From assembly GCA_027491255.1 (NCBI GenBank), contig JAIXWM010000081.1, forward strand, positions 81,739 to 145,738: a stretch of DNA of 64,000 nt, read 5' to 3'. The first letter of the stretch is position 1. The number at the start of each line of letters is the position of its first letter. The notes under the pieces were generated by a model. That model was not told the DNA's origin, did not search any database, and saw nothing but the letters and a program-made list of their open reading frames with translations. Origin of the DNA: Rubrivivax sp. (GTDB taxonomy: Bacteria > Pseudomonadota > Gammaproteobacteria > Burkholderiales > Burkholderiaceae_C). Positions 46,369 through 54,692 of the stretch are shown piece after piece. The translations under genes and the position numbers were made by a program.

Positions 46369-48636
46369 ATGAAGATGCCGAACTTCTCCGCCCGGTCGAG
46401 ACCGAACTGGCGTCGACTGACGCTGTCGTTTCTATTGTTCGTGCTCATCGGCGCCGGCGTCGCCTGGTGGTGGCTGCAGCGCGATGACAGCGCAGCGGCT
46501 CAGTATCGGACGGCCAAGATCGAGCGCGGCCCGCTGGCGGCCACGGTCTCGGCCAGCGGTGCGGTCAACCCGGTCACGCAGATCTCGGTGGGCACCCAGG
46601 TCTCCGGTCAGATCAGGGACCTCCTGGTCGACTTCAACTCCGAGGTCCGCGCCGGTCAGTTGATCGCCCAGATCGACCCCGAGACCTTCGAGTACCGCGT
46701 GCGCCAGGCGCAGGCCGACGTGGACGCGGCGCGTGCGAGCGTGCTGACCGCCCAGGCCAGCCTGCTGGCCAGCCGCGCCGCCCTGTCGCGCTCCCAGGTC
46801 GACGCCACCGAGGCGCAGCGCGACCTCGAGCGCAAGCAGAGCCTGGTCGAGCGCCAGTTCATCGCCCAGATCGAGGCCGACCGCGCGCGCGCCCTCGTCA
46901 ACACGACCGCAGAACTGGTCAAGTCGGCCCAGGCGCAGGTCGGTGTCTCCGAGGCGCAGGTGCAGAGCGCGCGTGCCATCGTGGCGCAGCGCGAGGCCCA
47001 GCTCTCCCAGGCCCGCGTCGACCTCTCGCGCACGCGCATCACCTCACCGGTGGACGGCATCGTGATCAAGCGCGCCGTCGAGCGCGGTCAGACGGTGGCG
47101 GCGAGCCTGCAGGCGCCCGAGCTTTTCGTCATCGCCCGAAACCTGACCGACATGCAGGTCGATGCCAGCATCGACGAGAGCGACGTCGGCCGCGTGCGCA
47201 CCGGCATGCGCGCCAGCTTCACCGTCGACGCCTTCCCCGGGCAGACCTTCGAAGGCGCGGTCACCCAGGTACGCAAGGCGGCGCAGACGGTGGCCAATGT
47301 CGTCACCTACGTGGCGGTGGTTCAGTTCGCCAACACTGGCGGGCGGCTGCTGCCGGGGATGACCGCCAACGTGCGCGTGGTCACCGAGCAGCGCGAAAGC
47401 GTGCTGAAAGTCCCGAATGCGGCGCTGAGGGTGCGCATTGCCGGGGTCGAGCCCGCTGCGCCTGCGGCGTCCGCAGCGGGGGGCGGTGGCGCCCCCGCCG
47501 GCTCTGGCGTGGGCTCGAAGGGGTCGGAGCGCACCTCGTCCTGGCATTGGCTGCCCCAGGCCCAGGCGCAGCCCGCCCCCGGCGGCGGCATGGCCAACTT
47601 GCGCGAGCGCCTCGTCGCCGAGTTGCAGCTCAATGCCGACCAGCAGGCGCGTCTGGATGCGGTGCTGACCGAGATGCGCCCAAGGTTCGGTGCCCTGCGC
47701 GACCTGCCCGAGGAGCAGCGCGCGGCCGCGCGCGATCGGCTGCAGGCCGAGATGCGACAGCGCATCTCGGCCCTGCTCGACGCCGGTCAGCAACGGCGGT
47801 ATGCCGAGTTGCAGGCGCAGGCCGCGGCCGCACGCCCGGGCGGCGGGGCCGGTGCCGCACCAATGCCGAGCGCAGGGGCTGCCGCGGGCGGCGTCGCACC
47901 TGCGCCTGGCGGTCGCCCCGAGGCTGCCTTGGGCGCGGGAGCTCGCCCTGGCGCCTCGACCGAGCCTCCACGCGCTGCCGTGACCCCGGCAGGCGCTTCG
48001 GGCAGCCGGGATGGAGCCGCCAAGTCTGCCGTGGCCCCAGCGACCCCGGCGGTACCGGCCGCCCCTGGGGTTGCGCCGGCTGGCACGGTCGCCGCAGTCC
48101 CGGCTGTCGGGACCGAAATCCCCGTGCCCCCGGGCGGCGTCGCGCCGCCGCTGGCGGGCAGCAGCCCGCAGGTCGAGACGCGCAACCGGCTCGTGGCCGA
48201 GTTGAAGATGGACACGGCCCAGGCGGCCAAGCTCGACGCGCTGTACGAGGCCGCCCGCCCGCGCTTCATGGCCTTGCGCGACCTGCCGCCCGAGGAGCGC
48301 CCCAAGGCGCGCGAGCGCATTTCGGCCGATATCCGTGCCGGCATCGCGGCGCTTCTGAGCCCGGCGCAGCAGGCGCGCTATGCCGTCCTGGTGGCCGAGG
48401 GAGCGTCGCGGCAGACCACGCGCGGGCGCATCCACCTGCTGGGTGAGGACGGCAAGCCGCGCGCCTACAGCGTCCGCCTGGGCATCACCGACGGCACGAT
48501 GACCGAGCTCATCGTGCCGCCTGAGTCGCCCTTGGCGCAGTTCGTCAAGGAGGGGGCCACGGTGATCACCGGTGTGATCGGCGGCGCTGGGACGGCGGCG
48601 CAACGCCCCACCGCCGGGCCGCGTCTTCCTTTCTGA
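46369..48636 (+). CDS. MacA-like periplasmic adaptor with two inserted LTxxQ-like helical modules
   Basis: A 755-residue membrane-fusion protein, about twice the usual MacA length. The first ~360 residues are standard: an N-terminal anchor (LTLSFLLFVLIGAGVAWWWL), lipoyl half-motifs (GAVNPVTQISVGTQVSGQI ... RITSPVDGIVIKRAVERGQTV), a long alpha-hairpin and a beta-barrel. Then come two homologous helical modules, residues 410-486 and 603-678, sharing RLVAEL, RPRF-ALRDLP-EER and QQ-RYA-L. They are separated by ~115 Ala/Pro/Gly-rich residues. The usual membrane-proximal domain resumes after the second (RIHLLGEDGKPRAYSVRLGITDG). It heads an operon with a split MacB and probably exports a peptide, siderophore or macrolide-like compound. 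Confidence 0.87.
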   Translation: MKMPNFSARSRPNWRRLTLSFLLFVLIGAGVAWWWLQRDDSAAAQYRTAKIERGPLAATVSASGAVNPVTQISVGTQVSGQIRDLLVDFNSEVRAGQLIAQIDPETFEYRVRQAQADVDAARASVLTAQASLLASRAALSRSQVDATEAQRDLERKQSLVERQFIAQIEADRARALVNTTAELVKSAQAQVGVSEAQVQSARAIVAQREAQLSQARVDLSRTRITSPVDGIVIKRAVERGQTVAASLQAPELFVIARNLTDMQVDASIDESDVGRVRTGMRASFTVDAFPGQTFEGAVTQVRKAAQTVANVVTYVAVVQFANTGGRLLPGMTANVRVVTEQRESVLKVPNAALRVRIAGVEPAAPAASAAGGGGAPAGSGVGSKGSERTSSWHWLPQAQAQPAPGGGMANLRERLVAELQLNADQQARLDAVLTEMRPRFGALRDLPEEQRAAARDRLQAEMRQRISALLDAGQQRRYAELQAQAAAARPGGGAGAAPMPSAGAAAGGVAPAPGGRPEAALGAGARPGASTEPPRAAVTPAGASGSRDGAAKSAVAPATPAVPAAPGVAPAGTVAAVPAVGTEIPVPPGGVAPPLAGSSPQVETRNRLVAELKMDTAQAAKLDALYEAARPRFMALRDLPPEERPKARERISADIRAGIAALLSPAQQARYAVLVAEGASRQTTRGRIHLLGEDGKPRAYSVRLGITDGTMTELIVPPESPLAQFVKEGATVITGVIGGAGTAAQRPTAGPRLPF

Positions 48637-48652
48637 CCGGGGCCGCCACGCC

Positions 48653-49411
48653 ATGGCCCTGATCGAGGCGCGCGAGCTGACCAAGGTCTACGCCATGGGA
48701 GACCAGACCGTGCACGCGCTGCGCGGGGTCTCGCTCGATATCGCCGCGGGGGAATTCGTCGCCGTCATGGGTGCTTCGGGCTCTGGAAAGTCCACGCTCA
48801 TGAACATCCTCGGCTGCCTGGACCGGCCCACGGGTGGAGAGTACCGGCTCGCCGGCGAGGCGGTGGAGTCGATGGCGCCGGACCAGCTCGCCGCCATCCG
48901 CAACCGGCACATCGGCTTCGTGTTCCAGCAGTTCAACCTGCTGCCGCGCACGAGTGCGCTCGAGAATGTCGAGCTGCCCATGGTCTACGCTGGCGTGCGC
49001 GCGGCCGACCGCCAACGTCGCGCGCGCGCAGCGCTGGAAAAGGTCGGCCTGGGCGAGCGTGCCGCCCACACCCCGGCCGAGCTTTCCGGGGGGCAGCAGC
49101 AGCGCGTGGCCATTGCGCGTGCCCTCGTCAACGAGCCGCAACTCATCCTTGCCGACGAGCCCACGGGCGCGCTGGATACCCAGACCAGCGAGGACATCAT
49201 GCGCCTGCTGGTCGGGCTGAACGCGCAGGGCCTGACGGTGGTGCTGGTCACGCACGAACACGACATCGCGGCCTGGGCCGGACGACGCATCGTCTTCCGC
49301 GACGGACGCATCGTCGAGGACGCGCGCCAGTTGCCGCGCGCCGACGCAGCCGCTGCGGTGGCGGCCCCAACTGCCGGCGGCGGCGGGTCCACGCCCGAGG
49401 CCACCCCGTGA
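48653..49411 (+). CDS. MacB-type ABC transporter ATP-binding protein
   Basis: A 252-residue LolD/MacB-family ATPase. Walker A is GASGSGKST, followed by the family stretch LMNILGCLDRPT; the signature is LSGGQQQRVAIARALVNEP and Walker B LILADEPTGALD. In canonical MacB this domain is fused to the permease; here the two are separate genes, overlapping by 4 bp. After residue 230 there is a short Ala/Gly-rich tail. It lies 16 bp after the adaptor gene. Confidence 0.93.
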   Translation: MALIEARELTKVYAMGDQTVHALRGVSLDIAAGEFVAVMGASGSGKSTLMNILGCLDRPTGGEYRLAGEAVESMAPDQLAAIRNRHIGFVFQQFNLLPRTSALENVELPMVYAGVRAADRQRRARAALEKVGLGERAAHTPAELSGGQQQRVAIARALVNEPQLILADEPTGALDTQTSEDIMRLLVGLNAQGLTVVLVTHEHDIAAWAGRRIVFRDGRIVEDARQLPRADAAAAVAAPTAGGGGSTPEATP

Positions 49412-50640
49412 ACCTGCTGGCCGCGCTGCGCAGCGCCTGGCGCGCCCTTGGTGCGAACGCCCTGCGCAGCGTGCTGACGATGCTGGGCATCATCATCGGC
49501 GTGGCGGCGGTCATCACCATGATCGCGGTGGGGCGCGGCGCCACCGAGCGCGTGCAGGCGCAGATGAAGGGCTTGGGCTCGAACATCATGCTCGTGCTGC
49601 CCGGCGGCGTGACGGCCGGCGGGGTGAGGCTGGGCGCCCAGACCGGCCAGGCCCTGACCGAGGAGGACGCGCAGGCCATTGCCGTCGAGATCCCGCAGGT
49701 GCAGGTGGCCGCCCCAAGCCTGCGCACCGGGGCGCAGGTCGTCGTCGGCAACACCAACTGGAGCACCAGCGTATTCGGCACGACCAACGATTACCTCGAA
49801 GCGCGCGAGTGGCCGCTCGCGTCGGGCCGCCTTTTCGACGGCGCCGAGGTCCAGGGCTCGGCCAAGGTCGCCCTGATCGGCCAGACCGTGGCGCGCGAAC
49901 TCTTCGGCGACGCCGACCCGCTGGACCAGGTGATCCGCGTGCGCAAGGTGCCGGTGACAGTGATCGGCCTGCTCGAGAAAAAGGGGCAGAACTCGATGGG
50001 GCAGGACCAGGACGACGTGGTCGTCTTGCCCATCAGCACCTACCGCAACCGCATCCAGGGCGGCGTGGGCGGCAAACTCAAGCGCGTGGGCACGATCAGC
50101 GTCAAGGTGCGCGAAGGCGAGGACATGAAGGCCGTCGAGGACAACATCCGCGAACTGCTGCGTCAACGCTTGAAGGTCCAGCCAGGTGCCGAGGACCCGT
50201 TCACGATCCGCAACCTGACCGAGATCCTGCAGGCGCAGGAGGCCTCCAGCCGCGTCATGACGCTGTTGCTGGCGGCGGTGGCAGGCATCAGCCTGGTGAT
50301 CGGCGGCATCGGCATCATGAACATCATGCTCGTCAGCGTGACCGAGCGCACGCGCGAGATCGGGCTGCGCATGGCCGTGGGAGCGCGTGGGCGCGACATC
50401 CTGGCCCAGTTCCTCATCGAGGCCGTGACCTTGAGCCTGGTGGGGGGCGCTATCGGGGTGGTCGTCGGGGCCATGGCCACCTGGGCGGTGGCCTACTTTG
50501 CCGGCTGGCAGGTGAGCATGACGCTGGCGTCGATCGCGCTGGCTGCGGGGTTCTCGGCGTTCGTCGGCATCTTCTTCGGCTGGTACCCGGCACGGCGGGC
50601 CTCGCGTCTGTTGCCCATCCAGGCACTGCGGCACGAGTAG
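49408..50640 (+). CDS. MacB-type ABC transporter permease (FtsX-like)
   Basis: A 410-residue permease starting at a GTG that overlaps the ATPase stop. It has the MacB topology: helix 1 (LRSVLTMLGIIIGVAAVITMIAVG), a large periplasmic domain (about 50-270), then three helices containing MTLLLAAVAGISLVIGGIGIMNIMLVSVTERTREIGLRMAVGARG, the conserved FtsX motif. It transmits ATP-driven conformational change to the periplasm (mechanotransmission) instead of moving substrate across the inner membrane. A TolC-type outer-membrane protein gene is not in the window. Confidence 0.93.
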   Translation: MNLLAALRSAWRALGANALRSVLTMLGIIIGVAAVITMIAVGRGATERVQAQMKGLGSNIMLVLPGGVTAGGVRLGAQTGQALTEEDAQAIAVEIPQVQVAAPSLRTGAQVVVGNTNWSTSVFGTTNDYLEAREWPLASGRLFDGAEVQGSAKVALIGQTVARELFGDADPLDQVIRVRKVPVTVIGLLEKKGQNSMGQDQDDVVVLPISTYRNRIQGGVGGKLKRVGTISVKVREGEDMKAVEDNIRELLRQRLKVQPGAEDPFTIRNLTEILQAQEASSRVMTLLLAAVAGISLVIGGIGIMNIMLVSVTERTREIGLRMAVGARGRDILAQFLIEAVTLSLVGGAIGVVVGAMATWAVAYFAGWQVSMTLASIALAAGFSAFVGIFFGWYPARRASRLLPIQALRHE

Positions 50641-50666
50641 GCGTGCCGCGCACTAGACTGCAGTCC

Positions 50667-50885
50667 ATGCAGCCTGACCCCTTGCGCCGCTCCCGTATCG
50701 CCTTCGGCGTGGCGGCGATCTGTGTTCTGTTTCTCGTCGAGACCATGGTGGCGCACCGCTCGGCACCGAGTCCCGCGTCGCCTTGGATCTGGACGACGCT
50801 CGGCATGATCGGCGTGGGGGCTTGCGGCGGGGGGCTTTGGTGGCGTGCCCAGGCGCGACGCGGCGTGCGGCGGGGCGGTTCATGA
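50667..50885 (+). CDS. Small two-helix membrane protein of unknown function
   Basis: I do not recognise this 72-residue protein. It has two hydrophobic helices (IAFGVAAICVLFLVETMVA and WIWTTLGMIGVGACGGGLWW), a basic N-terminus and a basic C-terminus (RRGVRRGGS). It starts 26 bp after the MacB-type permease and its stop overlaps the start of the PACE pump gene (ATGA), so it is almost certainly translated and co-expressed with them. It might be an accessory subunit of one of the exporters. Confidence 0.6.
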   Translation: MQPDPLRRSRIAFGVAAICVLFLVETMVAHRSAPSPASPWIWTTLGMIGVGACGGGLWWRAQARRGVRRGGS

Positions 50886-51304
50886 GTCCGCGCGGCCGTC
50901 GCGTGTTGCAGGCGCTGCTGTACGAGGGCATCGCCGTGGCCATCGTCGCGCCGACGCTGACCTGGGTCTTCGGCAGTCCGCCCCTGACGGCGTTCGCGCT
51001 GACGCTGGCGACTTCCGCCGTGGCCCTGTCCTGGAACTACGTCTACAACGCGGCCTTCGAACTCTGGGAGGCGCGGCAGGCCGCCCGCGGCCGCTCGCTG
51101 GCGCGCCGTCTGGCGCACAGCGCCGGGTTCGAACTCGGCCTCGTCGTGCTGCTGGTGCCGCTGATCGCCTGGTGGTTGGACGTGACGCTGTGGCAGGCGT
51201 TACTGGCCGATCTGGGCTTGATGGCCTTCTTCTTTTTCTACACAATAGTATTCACCTGGGCTTTCGATCGCGTCTTCGGACTGCCGGCGTCGGCTCGGGC
51301 GTAG
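50882..51304 (+). CDS. PACE family efflux transporter
   Basis: A 140-residue, four-helix membrane protein made of two bacterial transmembrane pair (BTP, PF05232) units. Diagnostic residues are present: the acidic Glu in helix 1 (LLYEGIAVAIVAPTL), WNYVYNAAFELWE at the end of helix 2, the matching GFELGLVVLLVPLIAWWL in helix 3 and YTIVFTWAFDRVF in helix 4. PACE proteins such as AceI export chlorhexidine and short diamines by proton exchange. The gene is the last of the exporter operon and overlaps the small membrane protein gene. Confidence 0.88.
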   Translation: MSPRGRRVLQALLYEGIAVAIVAPTLTWVFGSPPLTAFALTLATSAVALSWNYVYNAAFELWEARQAARGRSLARRLAHSAGFELGLVVLLVPLIAWWLDVTLWQALLADLGLMAFFFFYTIVFTWAFDRVFGLPASARA

Positions 51305-51518
51305 AGGGGCAATCGTGTTTTTTCGGGCGCAACTCGGTCTGCGCGGGTCGGCTCCGGGCTTCTGGACCGGATTCGACGAAGCGGGAAGTGAAGAACAAGG
51401 GGTGTTCCGCCCTTAAGTTCCGGCGTTAGCTGACGAAATTGGTCCTGCAAGGGTCATCTCCCACCATCCTGTGGCGACGAACCCAGCAATTCCCGGCTAA
51501 TCTTCGGAAAGGACTGTG

Positions 51519-52067
51519 ATGAACACGATCGCCACACCCCTCGCTCAACGTCGCACGAACGCGCCCGCCTGGCGGGCTGCGCTGGCCGCGTTGCCTCTCG
51601 TTCTGGCCAGCGCCGGTGCTTCGGCGCAGTCGGCCGCTGGCGACGTCACCGCGTCAGCCACGCTGGTGCGCAGCCTTCAGATCCTGTCGACCACGGGTCT
51701 GAGCTTCGGCACCATGTCTCCTGGCGCAACCCAGGGCACGGTCGTGATGAACCCGTCGGGTGCTCGCACCGCCTCGGGGGGTGTGACGCTCGTGAGTGCC
51801 AACACGGGCAGCGCGTCGACCGTTTCCCTGCAGGGCACGCCGGCCATGACGTACACCGTCGCCCTGCCGCAGAGCGTCACGCTCACATCCAGCGGCGGCG
51901 CGACGATGACCCTCGACAGCCTGACGACCAACCTGGCCAGCAACGCTGGCGCGATCGGTTCGAACGGCAGCGGCACGTTCGGCATCGGGGGCACCCTGAC
52001 GGTGGCTGGCGCGCAGGCGGTGGCGGAATACTCTGGCGTGTTCCAGGTCACGCTGGGCTGGAACTGA
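51519..52067 (+). CDS. DUF4402-type pilus subunit candidate
   Basis: A 182-residue secreted protein with a signal peptide (AALAALPLVLASAGASAQ) and a beta-rich DUF4402 domain: ATLVRSLQILSTTGLSFGTM, a Gly/Thr/Ser-rich middle, then IGGTLTVAGAQAVAEYSGVFQVTLGWN at the C-terminus. The last strand alternates hydrophobics and has an aromatic penultimate residue, as in pilins bound by PapD-type chaperones. Start ATG 51519 has AAAGGA upstream; a GTG immediately before it is also in frame. A chaperone gene follows 277 bp later. The 214 bp before it hold no gene. Confidence 0.82.
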   Translation: MNTIATPLAQRRTNAPAWRAALAALPLVLASAGASAQSAAGDVTASATLVRSLQILSTTGLSFGTMSPGATQGTVVMNPSGARTASGGVTLVSANTGSASTVSLQGTPAMTYTVALPQSVTLTSSGGATMTLDSLTTNLASNAGAIGSNGSGTFGIGGTLTVAGAQAVAEYSGVFQVTLGWN

Positions 52068-52344
52068 GGCATTCAGGCGCGGGGGGCCCGCTGTCGTGAG
52101 GCAGTGGGGCCTGCCGCAGCGCTGCGGGTTCGTCCGGCGCTTGGCCGCCGCCCCTCGAGATCCGGTCGCCGCGGGCCATTTCCGGATGCTGCGCTGATGG
52201 TTGCTGTCCAGCAACTTCATGAAGCTCGGTAATTACTTGATAATCGACCTTTATGAAATCGATGGGCGTGTCTGAAAGTCGTGGGATTCACGCGTCTTTT
52301 GACGCCCGCCTCGATCCGCTGTCTGCCTCAGGGGGCTTGTGTCG

Positions 52345-53178
52345 ATGGTGAGAATTCTTGCCTGCCTTCTGATCTGGGCTGCTGCGGTCCCTTTGGGCTA
52401 CGCCCAGCTGCTGCTCAGTCCGACCCGTGTCGTGTTCGAGGGCAACGCACGCTCGAGCCAGATCGACGTGGTCAACACGACCAACCAGGCGGCGACCTAC
52501 CGGCTCACCCTGGTCAATCGCAGGATGAACCAGCTGGGGGAGTTTCTCCCCGTCGATGCACCGTTGCCAGGTGAGCGGTTCGTCGATGCGATGGTGAGGT
52601 TTTCGCCGCGACAGCTGACCGTGGAGCCTGGAGGCAGCCAGGTCATCAGGTTGTCCTTGCGCAAACCCCAAGGCCTGGCCGCGGGGGAGTATCGGTCGCA
52701 CCTGCTGATCGAGCGGGTGCTGGATGCGAACCTGGCCTCCAGCATCGACTCCGCGGTCGGCAACCAGTCGTCCGACGGCCTCGACATCCGACTGACGCCT
52801 CTGGTGGGCGCGCTGATTCCGGTCATCGTGAGGGAAGGTTCCACCACGGTGGAAATGTCGATCTCCGGGATGAGCTTCACGGCGCGCAGTGGTGAAAAAC
52901 CGGCGCTGCTGTCGCTGTCACTCGAGCGGTCAGGCAACCGGTCGGTCTATGGCGATCTGGTGGTCACCTTCCTGGCTGCCGGCGCTTCGTCGCCGGTGCA
53001 GGTCGCGCGTGTCAATGGCCTGGCCGTCTACGTCCCCAACCCCGAGCGGCTGCTGCGTGTGGCCCTCGAGCCCCCGGAAGGTGTCGACCTGCGTGCCGGG
53101 CGGTTCCAGGCCGCATTCCAATTGCGGCCTGAAGAGGGCGGCAGAGTTCTTGCCGAGAACCACCTCGACCTGAGGTGA
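52345..53178 (+). CDS. PapD-like periplasmic pilus chaperone
   Basis: A 277-residue secreted protein. After the signal peptide (ILACLLIWAAAVPLGYAQ) the mature chain LLLSPTRVVFEGNARSSQIDVVNTTNQAATYRLTLVNR matches the first chaperone immunoglobulin domain, and FSPRQLTVEPGGSQVIRLSLRKP is the edge-strand region that donates to pilin subunits. The second domain is recognisable but more divergent (GNRSVYGDLVVTFLAAG). Length is slightly above the usual 230-250. It would escort the DUF4402 subunits across the periplasm to the usher-like protein. The start is ATG 52345; GTG 52339 is in frame. An AT-rich stretch (52230-52265) upstream may hold its promoter. Confidence 0.85.
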   Translation: MVRILACLLIWAAAVPLGYAQLLLSPTRVVFEGNARSSQIDVVNTTNQAATYRLTLVNRRMNQLGEFLPVDAPLPGERFVDAMVRFSPRQLTVEPGGSQVIRLSLRKPQGLAAGEYRSHLLIERVLDANLASSIDSAVGNQSSDGLDIRLTPLVGALIPVIVREGSTTVEMSISGMSFTARSGEKPALLSLSLERSGNRSVYGDLVVTFLAAGASSPVQVARVNGLAVYVPNPERLLRVALEPPEGVDLRAGRFQAAFQLRPEEGGRVLAENHLDLR

Positions 53179-53662
53179 CCCTGGATCCTGCCGTGGTGGC
53201 TGCCCGAGCGGGCTGTCATCGGCAGAGATGGCAAGCGCGAACCGCGGCCATGGCTTTGATTCCTGTCTCGTCCAATGTGGGCGAAGACGGCCGGGTCGCG
53301 TATGCATCGCAAGCGCCCGGCTGGTGAAGCCGGTCGTGGCCGCAAGTCCCTGGTCGTCAAGCCAATGCTCGCGCGACGACGCGTTCAACGCCTGAGTCTG
53401 CTGGGGTGACGGGCACACCGGCACTCTTTGGCTTTCGCCGGCCTTTGCCGCGCGGTCGGTCGGTACCCAGCTGATCTCAGCGTCTTCCCGCATGCGGCTG
53501 CGCGCCGCATCTGCGGGCTTTCATCGTTCCGAACCGACCTTTGCAGTCTGGTCCATGTGACTGAGGAGTGCAATCCGCAACATTGCGCCCATGGTTGATC
53601 GCTCGAAAAACGGCTGACAGAGCCTGCTTTTCCCCCTATACTTTTTCGGCAGGGTGGAAAGC
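53179..53662. other. Gene-free spacer in the pilus locus
   Basis: These 484 bp contain no convincing gene. A 35-codon basic frame begins at 53301 but has no ribosome site. I looked for a c-di-GMP riboswitch, which would suit a pilus locus, and could not fold one. The only clear signal is the promoter at 53614-53642. Codon-like third-position bias fades here compared with flanking genes. Confidence 0.5.
53614..53642 (+). promoter_or_regulatory. Sigma-70 promoter
   Basis: CTGACA (53614-53619) and TATACT (53637-53642) are separated by exactly 17 bp and lie 20 bp before the ATG at 53663. Both boxes differ from consensus by one base, unusually good for this GC-rich genome. It should drive the two secreted proteins that follow. 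Confidence 0.75.
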
Positions 53663-54181
53663 ATGCTTAATTGGGGATTACCCTTAGGTTTTTTGCGGTC
53701 AGTCGCGACGACGTTACTGTTGGGCGCGTTGACGATGACTTCCGCACGTGCAGGTGACGGGTTGGGTAGCGTGAGCGGCTTGGTGTCGGTTTCTGCGTCC
53801 ATCGTCGGAAGTACGGGCGTCGTGAGGCCGATTGCGTCGCCCCTGACCTTTTCCACCCGATCGATGCTGACAGGCATGGCGGTCGAGTTGCCACGTGCGG
53901 ACTGGTTGCGTTCTACAGGACCGGCAGACTTGACCTCCGCGCTCGTGCTCGCCAGCGCCGCGGACCCGGGTGGCGCTGTCCAGCGCGCTCGGCCGGAGGC
54001 ACAGACTGCCACCGGTTCGCCAGCTTCATCGACTGCGGCGCCCGATTCGGCCCGTGCGGGACTCATCGTCGGATCGGTGACTTCGGTGGTGTCGGACCGG
54101 CGCAGCGGATCGGCGGTGATGGTCAGTCGAGCTGACTGGCGCACGCCGGGCTATGTGTCACTGGCCATGACCTACGAGTGA
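53663..54181 (+). CDS. Secreted protein of the pilus locus, unrecognised family
   Basis: A 172-residue protein with a signal peptide (MLNWGLPLGFLRSVATTLLLGALTMTSARA). The mature part begins GDGLGSVSGLVSVSASIVGSTG and does not clearly match DUF4402: the central region is Ala/Pro/Ser-rich and looks unfolded (GSPASSTAAPDSARAG). The final strand (YVSLAMTYE) alternates hydrophobics and has a penultimate Tyr, so it may be a highly diverged or minor subunit. It is overlapped by the next gene (GTGA). A GGTGGA tract precedes the ATG. Confidence 0.6.
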   Translation: MLNWGLPLGFLRSVATTLLLGALTMTSARAGDGLGSVSGLVSVSASIVGSTGVVRPIASPLTFSTRSMLTGMAVELPRADWLRSTGPADLTSALVLASAADPGGAVQRARPEAQTATGSPASSTAAPDSARAGLIVGSVTSVVSDRRSGSAVMVSRADWRTPGYVSLAMTYE

Positions 54182-54675
54182 AGACGACTGCAGGCCTCGC
54201 CCGGCGTGGATTGGCAGTCGGGCGGCTGGCCGCTTTGCTGCTGACCTTGCCCTTGGGTTCGATTGGCGCGAGTGCGCAATTTGTCGAGGGGCTTTCGGTC
54301 GTTGCCGCATTGCGCTTCGGCACGGTGGCCGTGCTGGGCCCTGGCGCCGTGACCGTCTTTCCCCAGGGGACCCGTCTCGCAGACGGGCAGGTCTACCTCG
54401 TCGGCCCCGACAGCGGCAGTCCGGCACAGTTGCTCGTCACGAGTCGCGGGCCGAACATGAGTTTCTCGGTTTCCATGCCGAGCTCCTTCACCTTGACATC
54501 GCAAAGTGGCGCTGAGCCCTTGTCCGTTGTCAATCTCAGCAAGGCGCCCATCGTCACCTCCACCGGTCCGACGGCCTCCACGACCGTGACGATAGGTGGC
54601 ACGCTGCAGATCACTGGCATTCCTGGTCCCGGCACCTACGTCGGAAGCTTCCCGGTGGCACTGGCCTGGCCCTGA
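54178..54675 (+). CDS. DUF4402-type pilus subunit candidate
   Basis: A 165-residue secreted protein starting at a GTG that overlaps the stop of the preceding gene. It has a signal peptide ending about GASAQ, then FVEGLSVVAALRFGTVAVLGPGAVTVFPQG and the C-terminal TIGGTLQITGIPGPGTYVGSFPVALAWP, the same order as the other DUF4402 proteins here but shorter at the front of the domain. The penultimate residue is Trp. The gene ends 17 bp before the convergent usher-like gene. Confidence 0.72.
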   Translation: MKTTAGLARRGLAVGRLAALLLTLPLGSIGASAQFVEGLSVVAALRFGTVAVLGPGAVTVFPQGTRLADGQVYLVGPDSGSPAQLLVTSRGPNMSFSVSMPSSFTLTSQSGAEPLSVVNLSKAPIVTSTGPTASTTVTIGGTLQITGIPGPGTYVGSFPVALAWP

Positions 54676-54692
54676 GACCGGGCCGTGACCCT

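Noticed and set aside
49408..50640. Frameshifted macB (ATPase and permease as broken halves)
   Set aside because: Both parts have complete domains, their own starts and a 4-bp overlap; split MacB-type pairs are common and functional.
53179..53662. c-di-GMP riboswitch or other structured RNA in the pilus spacer
   Set aside because: I looked for the conserved GEMM core and paired stems and could not build them; only a promoter is convincing.
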